A stretch of DNA of 28,078 nt, from NCBI GenBank assembly GCA_964416425.1, contig CAYQEC010000029.1, positions 1 to 28,078 of the forward strand, in the 5' to 3' direction. The position numbers and the translations under genes are program-made. This stretch comes from CAYQEC01 sp964416425 (GTDB taxonomy: Bacteria > Actinomycetota > Acidimicrobiia > Spongiisociales > UBA5794). The notes beneath the pieces are model-generated. The model saw only the letters and a list, made by a program, of their open reading frames with translations, did not search any database and was not told the origin of the DNA. This document shows positions 7,759 through 15,427 of this stretch, piece by piece. Each line of letters begins with the position of its first letter. Positions within the stretch are counted from its first letter, which is position 1.

Positions 7759-7993
7759 GTGGAGTGGGTGCTTCTGTCAGGCGGCCGCGGTTCCGGCTAC
7801 CGTGCGTGGTGATCCGATCGCACCGGCAGAGGGGGGCTCGATGGGTGTGTACGAGAACGCCGGGCCGGTGGTGATGGCCGCGAAGGCAGCCGTGCTCCGG
7901 GCAGGCGACGAGGACTTTCCGCGGAAATTTGCCGTTGTTTCCGGGGGTCCCCTATCATTGCCGTCCGGCCCAACCCGGGCCGGTGTATTTCGT
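7759..7993 (+). other. map-infA intergenic region with an in-frame upstream ORF
   Basis: This 235-bp gap stands out in a cluster where genes normally overlap. It holds a TACCGT -10-like box at 7798-7803. An ATG at 7841, preceded by AGAGGGGGG, opens a frame that runs without a stop into infA and would add 51 residues to IF-1. A better promoter candidate (TTGCCG-18-TATCAT) lies at 7929-7958. The upstream frame has no family resemblance I recognise. I treat it as probable leader sequence rather than a gene. Confidence 0.5.
7929..7958 (+). promoter_or_regulatory. Probable infA promoter
   Basis: TTGCCG (7929-7934) and TATCAT (7953-7958) are separated by 18 bp and match TTGACA/TATAAT at four and five of six positions. 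A transcript would begin near 7965, about 28 bases before the infA GTG. This would drive infA-rpmJ-rpsM-rpsK-rpsD-rpoA-rplQ. No strong Shine-Dalgarno precedes the GTG. Confidence 0.6.
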
Positions 7994-8215
7994 GTGGCAA
8001 GAACAGACGACGCAATCGAAGTTGAGGGGACCGTCGTCGAGCCGCTCCCGAACGCCGTGTTCAGGGTGAAGCTCGGAAACGGTCACGATGTGCTCTGTCA
8101 CATCGCGGAAAAAATGCGCATGCACTACATCCGCATCCTCCCCGGGGACAGAGTGCGTCTCGCCATGTCGCCCTACGACCTCGAACGAGGCAGGATCACG
8201 TACCGATACCGATGA
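7994..8215 (+). CDS. infA: Translation initiation factor IF-1
   Basis: A 73-residue OB-fold protein starting at GTG 7994 (MARTDDAIEVEGTVVEPLPN). It matches the IF-1 family through FRVKLGNGHDVLCHIAEKMR, YIRILPGDRV and SPYDLERGRI. IF-1 occupies the 30S A site during initiation. The chosen start gives the normal family length. An ATG at 7841 in the same frame would give an atypical 124-residue protein. The stop overlaps the rpmJ ATG by four bases. Confidence 0.97.
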   Translation: MARTDDAIEVEGTVVEPLPNAVFRVKLGNGHDVLCHIAEKMRMHYIRILPGDRVRLAMSPYDLERGRITYRYR

Positions 8216-8325
8216 AAGTCTCAGCATCCGCCAAGAAGATGTGCGAGAAGTGTCGCATCATCCGCCGTCACGGGCGGGTGTGGGTGATCTGCTCGAATCC
8301 GCGTCACAAGCAGCGTCAGGGGTAA
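8212..8325 (+). CDS. rpmJ: 50S ribosomal protein L36
   Basis: A 37-residue protein, MKVSASAKKMCEKCRIIRR followed by a segment ending RHKQRQG, which is the classical L36 length. The zinc ligands C11, C14, C27 and H32 are all present, so this is the zinc-binding form. The ATG overlaps the infA stop (ATGA) and rpsM follows seven bases later, the common infA-rpmJ-rpsM order. L36 is the smallest 50S protein and binds 23S rRNA. Confidence 0.97.
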   Translation: MKVSASAKKMCEKCRIIRRHGRVWVICSNPRHKQRQG

Positions 8326-8332
8326 TCGCGCT

Positions 8333-8710
8333 ATGGCTCGTATCGCCGGAACCGACCTCCCGAGGGACAAGCGTGTCGAGATCGGGTTGACCTACATCTT
8401 CGGTGTCGGCCGTTCCACGTCGCAGCAGATCCTGCGGGATCTCGAGATCGACATGGACACCCAGGTGCGCGACCTCACCGACAGCGAAGTGGTGCGGATC
8501 CGGCAGTACATCGACTCGAACCTCCAGGTCGAAGGTGACCTACGGCGCGAGGTGGCGCAGAACATCAAACGCAAGGTCGAGATCGGCTGCTACCAGGGGT
8601 TGCGGCACCGGCGCGGCCTCCCCGTTCGTGGTCAGCGGACCCACACCAATGCACGCACCCGGAAGGGCCGCAAGGCCCCCATCGCCGGGAAGAAGAAGGT
8701 CGGCAAGTAA
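8333..8710 (+). CDS. rpsM: 30S ribosomal protein S13
   Basis: A 125-residue protein starting MARIAGTDLPRDKRVEIGLTYIFGVG. The C-terminal half contains the diagnostic GLRHRRGLPVRGQRTHTNARTRKG, followed by a basic tail ending KKKVGK. S13 lies in the 30S head and contacts P-site tRNA and the 50S subunit. It begins the ribosomal part of the alpha operon. rpsK follows after 19 bases. Confidence 0.98.
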   Translation: MARIAGTDLPRDKRVEIGLTYIFGVGRSTSQQILRDLEIDMDTQVRDLTDSEVVRIRQYIDSNLQVEGDLRREVAQNIKRKVEIGCYQGLRHRRGLPVRGQRTHTNARTRKGRKAPIAGKKKVGK

Positions 8711-8729
8711 GGGTCTGGAGAGGTAGTAC

Positions 8730-9116
8730 GTGGCAAAGACGACGCAGCGGCGGCGCAAGGTCAAGCGCAACATCCCGCACGGCCAGGCCCACATCAAGGC
8801 CAGCTTCAACAACACCATCATCACCATCACCGATCAGGAAGGTGGCGTGATCGCCTGGACGTCGGGCGGCTCGGTGGGCTTCAAGGGCTCCCGCAAGTCG
8901 ACGCCGTACGCTGCCCAGGTGGCGGCCGAGCAGGCCGCCCGCAAGGCCGGCGAGATGGGGATCCGCAAGCTCGACGTCATCGTGCGCGGCTCGGGCTCGG
9001 GACGGGAGACGGCCATCCGCACCCTGCAGAACATGGGCATCGAGGTCACCGGCATCCGTGACGTGACCCCGATCCCGCACAACGGCTGCCGCCCCAAGAA
9101 GCGAAAGGGGCGCTAG
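8730..9116 (+). CDS. rpsK: 30S ribosomal protein S11
   Basis: A 128-residue S11 from GTG 8730 (MAKTTQRRRKVKRNIPHGQAH), with GGAGAGG eight to ten bases upstream as ribosome binding site. Conserved parts are ASFNNTIITITD, FKGSRKSTPYAAQ, and the end RDVTPIPHNGCRPKKRKGR. S11 forms part of the 30S platform and the mRNA exit region. rpsD starts three bases after the stop. Confidence 0.98.
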   Translation: MAKTTQRRRKVKRNIPHGQAHIKASFNNTIITITDQEGGVIAWTSGGSVGFKGSRKSTPYAAQVAAEQAARKAGEMGIRKLDVIVRGSGSGRETAIRTLQNMGIEVTGIRDVTPIPHNGCRPKKRKGR

Positions 9117-9119
9117 GCC

Positions 9120-9725
9120 ATGGCCCGCTACACCGGACCCCGCACCAAGCGCAGCCGCCGCGCCCGCCAGCTCCTCGACGAGAACAAGGCGAAGTACTTC
9201 GACCGCCGGCCCTACCCGCCCGGGGAGCACGGCCGGGGGCGTATCCGCGAGTCGCAGTACCAGATCCAGCTCCGTGAGAAGCAGAAGCTGCGCCACATCT
9301 ACGGCGTGCTCGAGAAGCAGTTCCGCCGCTACTACCGCCAGGCCAGCCGCGGCTCCGGCATCACCGGCACCACCCTGCTGCAGATCCTCGAGACCCGTCT
9401 CGACAACGTCGTCTACCGCGCCGGGCTCGCCCGCACCCGCCCCCAGGCCCGCCAACTCGTCAACCACGGTCATTTCCTCGTCAACGGGAAGAAGGTCGAC
9501 ATCCCGTCGTACCCGGTCCGCGTCGGCGATGTCGTCACCATCAAGGAACGCAGCGTCGACGTGTTCCCGGTGCAGCAGGCGGTCGACACGCTCGACCGCA
9601 CCAGCCCGGAGTGGCTCGACGTCGACCCCGCCGAGCGGCGTGTCTCGGTGTCCACCATGCCGAGTCGGGAACAGATCGACACCCAGATCCAGGAGCAGCT
9701 CATCGTCGAGCTCTATTCGAGGTAG
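9120..9725 (+). CDS. rpsD: 30S ribosomal protein S4, cysteine-free form
   Basis: A 201-residue S4 starting MARYTGPRTKRSRRARQLLDE. The N-terminal region lacks the zinc cysteines of other S4 proteins. The S4 RNA-binding domain lies near residues 90-155, with RLDNVVYRAGLARTRPQARQ and VNHGHFLVNGKKV. S4 nucleates 16S rRNA folding and in many bacteria represses the alpha operon. The gap to rpoA is 62 bases; I recognise no S4 operator in it. Confidence 0.97.
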   Translation: MARYTGPRTKRSRRARQLLDENKAKYFDRRPYPPGEHGRGRIRESQYQIQLREKQKLRHIYGVLEKQFRRYYRQASRGSGITGTTLLQILETRLDNVVYRAGLARTRPQARQLVNHGHFLVNGKKVDIPSYPVRVGDVVTIKERSVDVFPVQQAVDTLDRTSPEWLDVDPAERRVSVSTMPSREQIDTQIQEQLIVELYSR

Positions 9726-9787
9726 CCGGCTCCCGCCGCCAAGCTCAACGAAGAAGAATCAGATCCCAGAGTCCGGAGGAGCGCACC

Positions 9788-10738
9788 GTGCTCATCGTCC
9801 AGCGTCCACACATCGAAGAACAGCACGTCACCGACATCCGGTCGCGCTTCATCGTCGAGCCTCTCGAGCCCGGGTTTGGTTACACGCTGGGGAACACGCT
9901 GCGGCGCACTCTGCTGGCCCGGATCCCCGGGGCGGCGATCACCTCGGTGCGCATCGAGGGCGTCCAGCACGAGTTCTCCACCATCGAGGGCGTCGTCGAG
10001 GACGTCGTCGACTTCATCCTCAACCTCAAGCAGGTGGTGCTCCGCATCGACACCGAGGAGCCGCAGACCCTCTACCTCTCCGAGAAGGGGGCGGGCGATG
10101 TGACGGCGGGTGACCTCAAGGTCCCGGCCGGGGTGCAGGTCATCAACACCGACCTCCACCTCGCCACCCTCTCCGCCTCCGCCTCCCTCGAAGTCGAGCT
10201 GACCTCCGAGCGGGGCGTCGGCTACCGCAGTGCCGACCGCAACAAGAAGAGCGACACGATCGGCATCATCCCGATCGACTCGATCTTCTCGCCGGTCCAC
10301 AAGGTCACCTACCGGGTGGAGAGCACCCAGGTGGGGCAGATGACCAACTTCGACCGCCTGGTCCTCGACGTCGAGAGCGACGGATCGATGTCGCCCAGCG
10401 AGGCGCTCTCGTCGGCCGGCAAGACGCTGCGGGAGCTGCTCGGGCTGTTCGCCGACCTCGACGAGGGCATCGGCCTCGAGCTGGGCGACGTCGTCACCGC
10501 CGAGTCCACCTCGCCGGATCTCGACCTGCCGATCGAAGCCCTCGATCTCTCCGAGCGTCCCCGCAACTGCTTGCGGCGAGCCCAGGTGCACACCGTCGGC
10601 GAGCTGGTCGAGAAGACCGAGGAGGACCTCCTCAACATCACCAACTTCGGCCAGAAGAGCCTCGAAGAGGTGGCCGCCAAGCTGGACGAGCTCGGCCTGT
10701 CGCTTCGCTCCGCCTCCGACGACGCGGGGATGGCCTGA
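9788..10738 (+). CDS. rpoA: DNA-directed RNA polymerase subunit alpha
   Basis: A 316-residue alpha subunit starting at GTG 9788 (MLIVQRPHIEEQ), with GGAGGA at 9775-9780. The N-terminal dimerisation domain (to about residue 230) includes EPLEPGFGYTLGNTLRRTLL and GVQHEFSTIEGV. After a linker, the C-terminal domain (about 245-310) that contacts UP elements and activators contains LDLSERPRNCLRRAQVHT and LLNITNFGQKSLEEV. The start is chosen from the ribosome binding site and the family N-terminus. The stop shares a base with the rplQ ATG. Confidence 0.98.
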   Translation: MLIVQRPHIEEQHVTDIRSRFIVEPLEPGFGYTLGNTLRRTLLARIPGAAITSVRIEGVQHEFSTIEGVVEDVVDFILNLKQVVLRIDTEEPQTLYLSEKGAGDVTAGDLKVPAGVQVINTDLHLATLSASASLEVELTSERGVGYRSADRNKKSDTIGIIPIDSIFSPVHKVTYRVESTQVGQMTNFDRLVLDVESDGSMSPSEALSSAGKTLRELLGLFADLDEGIGLELGDVVTAESTSPDLDLPIEALDLSERPRNCLRRAQVHTVGELVEKTEEDLLNITNFGQKSLEEVAAKLDELGLSLRSASDDAGMA

Positions 10739-11088
10739 TGCCGGCACCGAAGAAGGGTCCCCGCTTCGGCGGCAGCCCGTCGCACCAGCGCAAGATCCTC
10801 GCCAACCTGGCGGCGTCCCTCATCACCGAGGAGCGGGTCACGACCACGGTTGCCAAGGCGAAGGCGTTGCGCCCCTATGTCGAGAAGATCGTGACGAAAG
10901 CCCGCCGCGGCGACCTCCACTCACGTCGCCTCATCCTTCGCAAGATCGAGGACGCCGAGGTGGTCACCAAGCTCTTCGACGACGTGGCACCCCGCTACGC
11001 CGATCGGCCCGGGGGCTACACCCGCATCACCAAGCTCGGTCCGCGCCGGGGCGACGGCGCCGAGCTGGCGATGATCGAGTTCGTGTGA
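10738..11088 (+). CDS. rplQ: 50S ribosomal protein L17
   Basis: A 116-residue L17 whose typical start is MPAPKKGPRFGGSPSHQRK. It continues with LANLAASLITEERVTTTVAKAKALRPYVEK, and ends GGYTRITKLGPRRGDGAELAMIEFV. L17 lies near the exit tunnel of the 50S subunit. rpoA-rplQ linkage is the usual end of the alpha operon. A GC hairpin follows at 11092-11106. Confidence 0.98.
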   Translation: MPAPKKGPRFGGSPSHQRKILANLAASLITEERVTTTVAKAKALRPYVEKIVTKARRGDLHSRRLILRKIEDAEVVTKLFDDVAPRYADRPGGYTRITKLGPRRGDGAELAMIEFV

Positions 11089-11091
11089 GCA

Positions 11092-11106
11092 GCGCGCCCG
11101 GCGCGC
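11092..11106 (+). terminator. GC hairpin at the end of the alpha operon
   Basis: GCGCGCCCGGCGCGC begins four bases after the rplQ stop. It folds as a 6-bp GC stem with a CCG loop. No T-tract follows. The next gene starts about eight bases downstream, so it may be only a partial terminator. Confidence 0.4.
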
Positions 11107-11113
11107 CCTCCCG

Positions 11114-11707
11114 ATGGTTCACCGCACCGTGCCCGGTCGAGCAGTGGTGACGGATCCGCGTCTCATCGCGCTTCGCCGCCTGTTGCAGGCGTATGTTCCC
11201 GACCCCGGCCGGGAGCCCGACCACGCCGCCATGTTGCGTCTCGTCGCCTCCGGGGACGACGTGTTCTCCGCCGACCATGTCGACCCGGGCCACTTCACCG
11301 CCAGCGGCTACGTGCTGGCGCCGGACCGCCGCCGCCTCGTGCTGGTCCACCACGCCCGCCTCGGGGTGTGGGTCCAGCCGGGCGGGCACGTCGATCCCGG
11401 CGACGTCGACGTCGTCGCCGCCGCCGAGCGCGAGATCCAGGAGGAGACCGGCCTCGTCGGCCTCATCCGGCTCGGCGATGGGCTCTTCGACCTCGACGTC
11501 CACGAGATCCCGGCCCGGCCCACCACGCCACGGCATCGCCACTACGACTTGCGGTTCCTCTTCCTCGCCGCCGGCGAGGAGCTCCGGGTCTCGCCGGAGT
11601 CCTATGCGGTGCGGTGGGTCACCCTGCCCGAGCTGGAGGTGCTCGACGCCGATCCCTCGATGCGGCGGGCGGCCGCCAAGCTGGCGCCGGTGATGGGTGC
11701 CCCATGA
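11114..11707 (+). CDS. Nudix hydrolase, substrate unknown
   Basis: A 197-residue protein with a Nudix domain (about residues 60-190), a fold that hydrolyses nucleoside diphosphates linked to another group using divalent metal. The Nudix box spans about residues 90-114: GGHVDPGD, then seven variable residues, then EREIQEETGL. The catalytic REIQEE core is intact. The loop has one residue more than the textbook G-x5-E-x7-REUXEE pattern, and Asp stands where Glu is common; I recall similar GGH-(I/V)-(E/D)-PGD boxes in actinobacteria. The start is unsure: ATG 11114 has no ribosome binding site, and GTG 11147 would remove eleven residues. The substrate cannot be told from sequence. Confidence 0.88.
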   Translation: MVHRTVPGRAVVTDPRLIALRRLLQAYVPDPGREPDHAAMLRLVASGDDVFSADHVDPGHFTASGYVLAPDRRRLVLVHHARLGVWVQPGGHVDPGDVDVVAAAEREIQEETGLVGLIRLGDGLFDLDVHEIPARPTTPRHRHYDLRFLFLAAGEELRVSPESYAVRWVTLPELEVLDADPSMRRAAAKLAPVMGAP

Positions 11708-11752
11708 GCGGCGGTAAGCTCCCGGTTCCCGAGTCGTGGTGTGGAGTTCGTC

Positions 11753-12286
11753 ATGGGTGAGGTGCTCAGCCGGTTCCTGCAGGCAGCGCGTCTCCAGCGC
11801 GAGCCGTTCGTGTGGATGGACCTCAACGACCGGGCCACCGGCGACGCCCTCATCCTGGTGGTGATCACCCGATTCCTCTGGTTCCTCGGGGCGATCGGGT
11901 TCGGGCGGTTCAGCAACCTGGTGAACTTCCGGGTGTGGGACACCCTGGTGCGTTGGACCATCAGCGGGCTCTTCTTCTGGCTGCTCTTCGCCGGCATCAC
12001 CTGGGCGGTGATCCGCTTCCTGCTCGAGGCCGGCGGCGACTTCGCCACGCTGCTGCGCATCACCGGGTTCGCCTACCCGACCCTGTTGGTGACCCTGTTC
12101 TTCGATTCCGTCTTCGGCAATCCCGAGCTCGCCTTCGTGCTGGGAGCGGTCTGGATGCTGGCGATCGTGAGCCGGGGCGTGCAGTACGTCTCCGACCTCC
12201 CCCTCGACCGTGCCGGGATCGCGGCGGTGGCCGGCTTGGCAGGCTCCATCGTCGTGATCCGGATCCTCAGCGGCCTGCCGCTCTGA
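11753..12286 (+). CDS. Small multi-pass membrane protein, possibly Yip1-like
   Basis: A 177-residue hydrophobic protein with four or five predicted membrane segments, around residues 31-51, 68-92, 103-120, 126-140 and 154-173. The arrangement and the short polar N-terminus resemble bacterial Yip1/YIF1-domain proteins, but I see no decisive motif, so the family is tentative and the function unknown. ATG 11753 is preferred because GGAG at 11743-11746 is six bases away; GTG 11741 would add four residues. A TAAGCT -10-like box lies at 11715-11720. It sits between a Nudix gene and truA. Confidence 0.75.
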   Translation: MGEVLSRFLQAARLQREPFVWMDLNDRATGDALILVVITRFLWFLGAIGFGRFSNLVNFRVWDTLVRWTISGLFFWLLFAGITWAVIRFLLEAGGDFATLLRITGFAYPTLLVTLFFDSVFGNPELAFVLGAVWMLAIVSRGVQYVSDLPLDRAGIAAVAGLAGSIVVIRILSGLPL

Positions 12287-12291
12287 GGCCG

Positions 12292-13026
12292 ATGGCCGTC
12301 TACCGGATCGACCTCGGCTACGACGGCTCCGGTTTCCACGGCTACGCCCGGCAGGCGGGGGTGCGCACCGTGCAGGGAGAGCTGGAGCAGGCGCTGTTCC
12401 GGCTCACCGGCCCGGTCGAGACCGAGGTGGCCGGGCGCACCGACAAGGGGGTGCACGCCACCGGCCAGGTGGTGAGCTTCCCGGCCCCACCCGGCCTCGA
12501 CGTCGACCGGGTGCGGCGCTCCCTCAACCGGCAGCTCGCCCCGGAGATCGTGGCGGTGGCGGTGGCGGAAGCGCCGGAGGGCTTCAGCGCCCGCTTCTCG
12601 GCGACCGGCCGGACCTACCGGTACCTGATCCTGAACCGGGAGGCGCCCGACCCGTTCCTGGCGCGGACCTCGTGGCACTACGAGACGCCGCTCGACGTCG
12701 CCGCCATGTCCCAAGCCGCGGCCCATCTCGTTGGCGAGCAGGACTTCACCTCGTTCTGCCGCAAGGCGGGGGAGCGCAGCATGGTGCGCACCGTGCGGCG
12801 TGCCACCTGGGCCGGATCCGGCGACGGCCTGCTGGTCTTCGAGGTGGAGGCCGGCTCGTTCTGCCACCAGATGGTCCGCTCCTTCGTTGCCCTCCTCGTC
12901 GAGGTGGGCCGGGGCCGGGTGGAGGCCGGCGCCGTACCCGGGATCGTGGCGGCCCGCGACCGCCATGCCTCCAAGGGCGTCGCCCCACCCCACGGCCTCA
13001 CCCTCATCCACGTCACCTATCCCTGA
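12292..13026 (+). CDS. truA: tRNA pseudouridine synthase A (positions 38-40)
   Basis: A 244-residue TruA that isomerises uridine at tRNA positions 38-40 of the anticodon arm. The catalytic aspartate is D51 in AGRTDKGVHATGQVVSF. Other family segments are YDGSGFHGYARQ (residues 10-21), FSARFSATGRTYRY and FCHQMVRSFVALLVEVGRG. The ATG lies five bases after the preceding stop without a strong ribosome binding site, suggesting coupling. rplQ-truA linkage is common in bacteria; here two genes intervene. Confidence 0.97.
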   Translation: MAVYRIDLGYDGSGFHGYARQAGVRTVQGELEQALFRLTGPVETEVAGRTDKGVHATGQVVSFPAPPGLDVDRVRRSLNRQLAPEIVAVAVAEAPEGFSARFSATGRTYRYLILNREAPDPFLARTSWHYETPLDVAAMSQAAAHLVGEQDFTSFCRKAGERSMVRTVRRATWAGSGDGLLVFEVEAGSFCHQMVRSFVALLVEVGRGRVEAGAVPGIVAARDRHASKGVAPPHGLTLIHVTYP

Positions 13027-13040
13027 CCGGCCCTCCTGCA

Positions 13041-13060
13041 CTCCAACCCTGGGTTGGGAG
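13041..13060 (+). terminator. Hairpin after truA, terminator-like
   Basis: CTCCAACCCTGGGTTGGGAG folds into a CCAACC/GGTTGG stem with a CTG loop, extended by two pairs past a bulged G. It lies 15 bases after the truA stop and before the rplM promoter. No T-tract follows. Confidence 0.5.
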
Positions 13061-13079
13061 GCGAGCTGCCGACGGTGAG

Positions 13080-13109
13080 TTGGCGGAGTGGGGCGGTGTG
13101 CCGTAACAT
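13080..13109 (+). promoter_or_regulatory. Probable rplM-rpsI promoter
   Basis: TTGGCG (13080-13085) and TAACAT (13104-13109) are separated by 18 bp. Transcription would start near 13116, giving a leader of about 52 bases. The leader contains the palindrome CCCGGATCCGGG at 13121-13132, which may fold. I recognise no named L13 or S9 leader motif. Confidence 0.55.
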
Positions 13110-13167
13110 ACGACGCCGCTCCCGGATCCGGGGGCGCATTCATGCTCGCACCTGCAACGGATTTCGC

Positions 13168-13626
13168 ATGAGACCAAAACTGCAGAAGACATACTCGCCC
13201 CGACCCGGCGACATCGTGCGCGAATGGCATGTCGTCGACGCCACCGACGTCCCGCTGGGACGCCTGGCCTCGACGGTGGCGCAACTGCTGCGCGGCAAGC
13301 ACCGGCCCACCTTCGCTCCCCACGTCGACGGGGGCGATTACGTCGTGATCGTCAACGCCGAGAAGGTGGCCGTCACCGGGAACAAGGAAACCGCCAAGGT
13401 GTACTACCGCCACTCCGGGTACCCCGGCGGGTTGCGGAGCCGGACCCTCGCCGAGATGCGAAGCAGCTACCCGGAGCGGGTCATCCAGAGCGCGGTGCGC
13501 GGCATGCTCCCCAAGAACCGGCTGGGCCGGCAGATGCTCGCCAAGCTGAAGGTCTACGCCGGCCCCAACCACCCCCACGCCGCCCAGAACCCGCAACCCC
13601 TCGAGATCGGAAAGGTGCAAGCCTGA
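13168..13626 (+). CDS. rplM: 50S ribosomal protein L13
   Basis: A 152-residue L13 starting MRPKLQKTYSPRPGDIVREW. Family segments are VVDATDVPLGRLASTVAQLLRGK, HVDGGDYVVIVNAEKV, and RGMLPKNRLGRQMLAKLKVY. L13 is an early 50S assembly protein. ATG 13168 is the only sensible start for this family length. The upstream region has only a weak ribosome binding site (acgga). The stop shares a base with the rpsI ATG, the near-universal rplM-rpsI pair. Confidence 0.97.
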   Translation: MRPKLQKTYSPRPGDIVREWHVVDATDVPLGRLASTVAQLLRGKHRPTFAPHVDGGDYVVIVNAEKVAVTGNKETAKVYYRHSGYPGGLRSRTLAEMRSSYPERVIQSAVRGMLPKNRLGRQMLAKLKVYAGPNHPHAAQNPQPLEIGKVQA

Positions 13627-14018
13627 TGGCCAAGCCCCTCGTGCAAGCAACCGGTCGCCGCAAGAGCGCGGTCGCCCGGGTCCGGCTCTACGACGGCACC
13701 GGCCGGGTCACCCTCAACGGTCGGACCCTCGAGGACTACTTCCCCCAGCCGGCGCTGCGACTCCGTGCCCTTGAGCCGCTGCGAACCACCGAATTGGAAT
13801 CCCACTACGACGTGATCGCCACGATCGAGGGTGGTGGGACCACCGGCCAGAGCGACGCGCTGCGCCTCGGCATCGCCCGTGCTCTCGTCGGCATCGACGC
13901 CGAACTGCGCCCGGCCCTGAAGCGGGAGGGACTGCTCACCCGCGACGCCCGCCGGGTCGAGCGCAAGAAGTACGGGCTTCGTAAGGCACGGCGCGCTCCG
14001 CAGTTCACCAAGCGCTGA
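13626..14018 (+). CDS. rpsI: 30S ribosomal protein S9
   Basis: A 130-residue S9 beginning MAKPLVQATGRRKSAVARVRL, with the basic C-terminal tail ending KARRAPQFTKR that reaches the P-site tRNA. GGGTTGQSDALRLGIARAL is the conserved central segment. The final KR is the usual S9 terminus. glmM starts ten bases downstream, as in other actinobacteria. Confidence 0.98.
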   Translation: MAKPLVQATGRRKSAVARVRLYDGTGRVTLNGRTLEDYFPQPALRLRALEPLRTTELESHYDVIATIEGGGTTGQSDALRLGIARALVGIDAELRPALKREGLLTRDARRVERKKYGLRKARRAPQFTKR

Positions 14019-14028
14019 GTCGACTCCC

Positions 14029-15348
14029 ATGGAGAGCGGCTACCGGCTCTTCGGCACCGACGGGGTTCGGGGACACGCCAACCGCGACCTCACCATCGAC
14101 GTCGCCATCGATCTCGCCCGCGCCGCCGGGGAGGGCAGCGACGGTCCGGTCGTCCTCGGCCGTGACACCCGCCGCTCCAGCCCGATGTTGGCCGCCGCCC
14201 TCCACGCCGGGTTCAACTCGGTCGGCGTCGACACCGTCGACCTCGGCATCGTCCCGGTCGGGGCCGTCTCCCGGCTCACCATCGCCACCGGGGCCGAGTA
14301 CGGGGTGATGGTGAGCGCCTCCCACAACCCGGCCGACGACAACGGGATCAAGTTCTTCGGCCGGGACGGGGCCAAGCTCTCCGACGAGCGGGAGGCCGTC
14401 ATCGAGGCCCGGTACCGCAAGGGAGCGCCGTGGCGGGGCCCGGTGGGGCGGCTCATCGGCATGCAGGTGGTGATGCCGAACGCCCTCGACCGCTACCTCG
14501 ACCACCTCAAGAGTGACGCCTCCTACTCGCTGCGCGGCATGGAGTTCGTGCTCGACTGCGCCAACGGCGCCGCCTTCGCCGCCGCCCCCGAGCTGTTCCG
14601 GCGGCTCGGCGCCTCGGTCGAGGTGCACGGCGCCGAACCTGACGGCACCAACATCAACGCCGGGTGCGGAGCGACCCACCCCGAGTTCCTCGGCGGCCTG
14701 GTGAACGGCCGGGTCGGGTTCGCCTTCGACGGCGACGCCGATCGCTGCGTCGCGGTCGACGAAGACGGGGTCACCGTCAACGGCGACGTGATCATGGCCA
14801 TCCTCGCCAACCAGCTCAAGGAGCGGGGCAAGCTGAAGCGGGATGTCGTGGTGGCGACGGTGATGTCGAACCTCGGGTTCCATCGGGCGATGGAGTCGCT
14901 GGGGATCGAGGTGCGCCAGACCACCGTGGGGGACCGCTACGTGCTGGAGGAGATGCGGCGCATCCGGGCCGTGCTCGGCGGTGAGCAATCGGGCCACATC
15001 CTGCTGGAGGACCGCACCACCGGCGACGGTCTCCGCACCGCGCTGCGGGTCGCCGAGGTCCTCGCCGCCACCGCCCGGCCGCTTCGCGAGCTGCGCCAGA
15101 TCATGACCGAATTCCCCCAGGTGCTGGAGAACATTCGGGTCGCCGACCGCGGCGGGCTGGAGGGCTGCGCCCCGGTGTGGGAGGCGGTCCGCGCCGCCGA
15201 GGCACGGCTCGGCGCCGAAGGCCGGGTGCTGGTGCGGGCGTCGGGGACCGAGCCGCTGGTGCGAGTGATGGTCGAGGCCCGCACCCGGGAGATGGCCGAC
15301 GAGATCGCCGGAGCGGTCCGGGCCGTCGTGGTCGACGAGCTGGGTTGA
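14029..15348 (+). CDS. glmM: Phosphoglucosamine mutase
   Basis: A 439-residue enzyme that interconverts glucosamine-6-phosphate and glucosamine-1-phosphate on the way to UDP-GlcNAc and peptidoglycan. The phosphoserine site is S98 in VSASHNPADDNGIKFF. The Mg-binding loop is DGDADR at 234-239, and the phosphate-binding loop RASGTEPLVRVM starts at about 403. It begins LFGTDGVRG, as all GlmM proteins do. It uses the product of GlmS, encoded next. Confidence 0.98.
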   Translation: MESGYRLFGTDGVRGHANRDLTIDVAIDLARAAGEGSDGPVVLGRDTRRSSPMLAAALHAGFNSVGVDTVDLGIVPVGAVSRLTIATGAEYGVMVSASHNPADDNGIKFFGRDGAKLSDEREAVIEARYRKGAPWRGPVGRLIGMQVVMPNALDRYLDHLKSDASYSLRGMEFVLDCANGAAFAAAPELFRRLGASVEVHGAEPDGTNINAGCGATHPEFLGGLVNGRVGFAFDGDADRCVAVDEDGVTVNGDVIMAILANQLKERGKLKRDVVVATVMSNLGFHRAMESLGIEVRQTTVGDRYVLEEMRRIRAVLGGEQSGHILLEDRTTGDGLRTALRVAEVLAATARPLRELRQIMTEFPQVLENIRVADRGGLEGCAPVWEAVRAAEARLGAEGRVLVRASGTEPLVRVMVEARTREMADEIAGAVRAVVVDELG

Positions 15349-15359
15349 CCCCTCCCCGG

Positions 15360-15387
15360 TTGCAGATCATCGGTTCCCCGGTAGTCT
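15360..15387 (+). promoter_or_regulatory. Probable glmS promoter
   Basis: TTGCAG (15360-15365) and TAGTCT (15382-15387) are separated by 16 bp, just after the glmM stop. A transcript would begin near 15394, about 35 bases before the predicted ribozyme cleavage site. The glmS leader would therefore be some 230 bases long. Confidence 0.5.
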
Positions 15388-15427
15388 CTCGGTGATAAGC
15401 GAAGTCCGGCCGGAGATCCAACCATCC

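Noticed and set aside
9726..9787. An S4 operator in the rpsD-rpoA gap
   Set aside because: The 62-bp gap has a ribosome binding site for rpoA but no pseudoknot or named leader that I can recognise.
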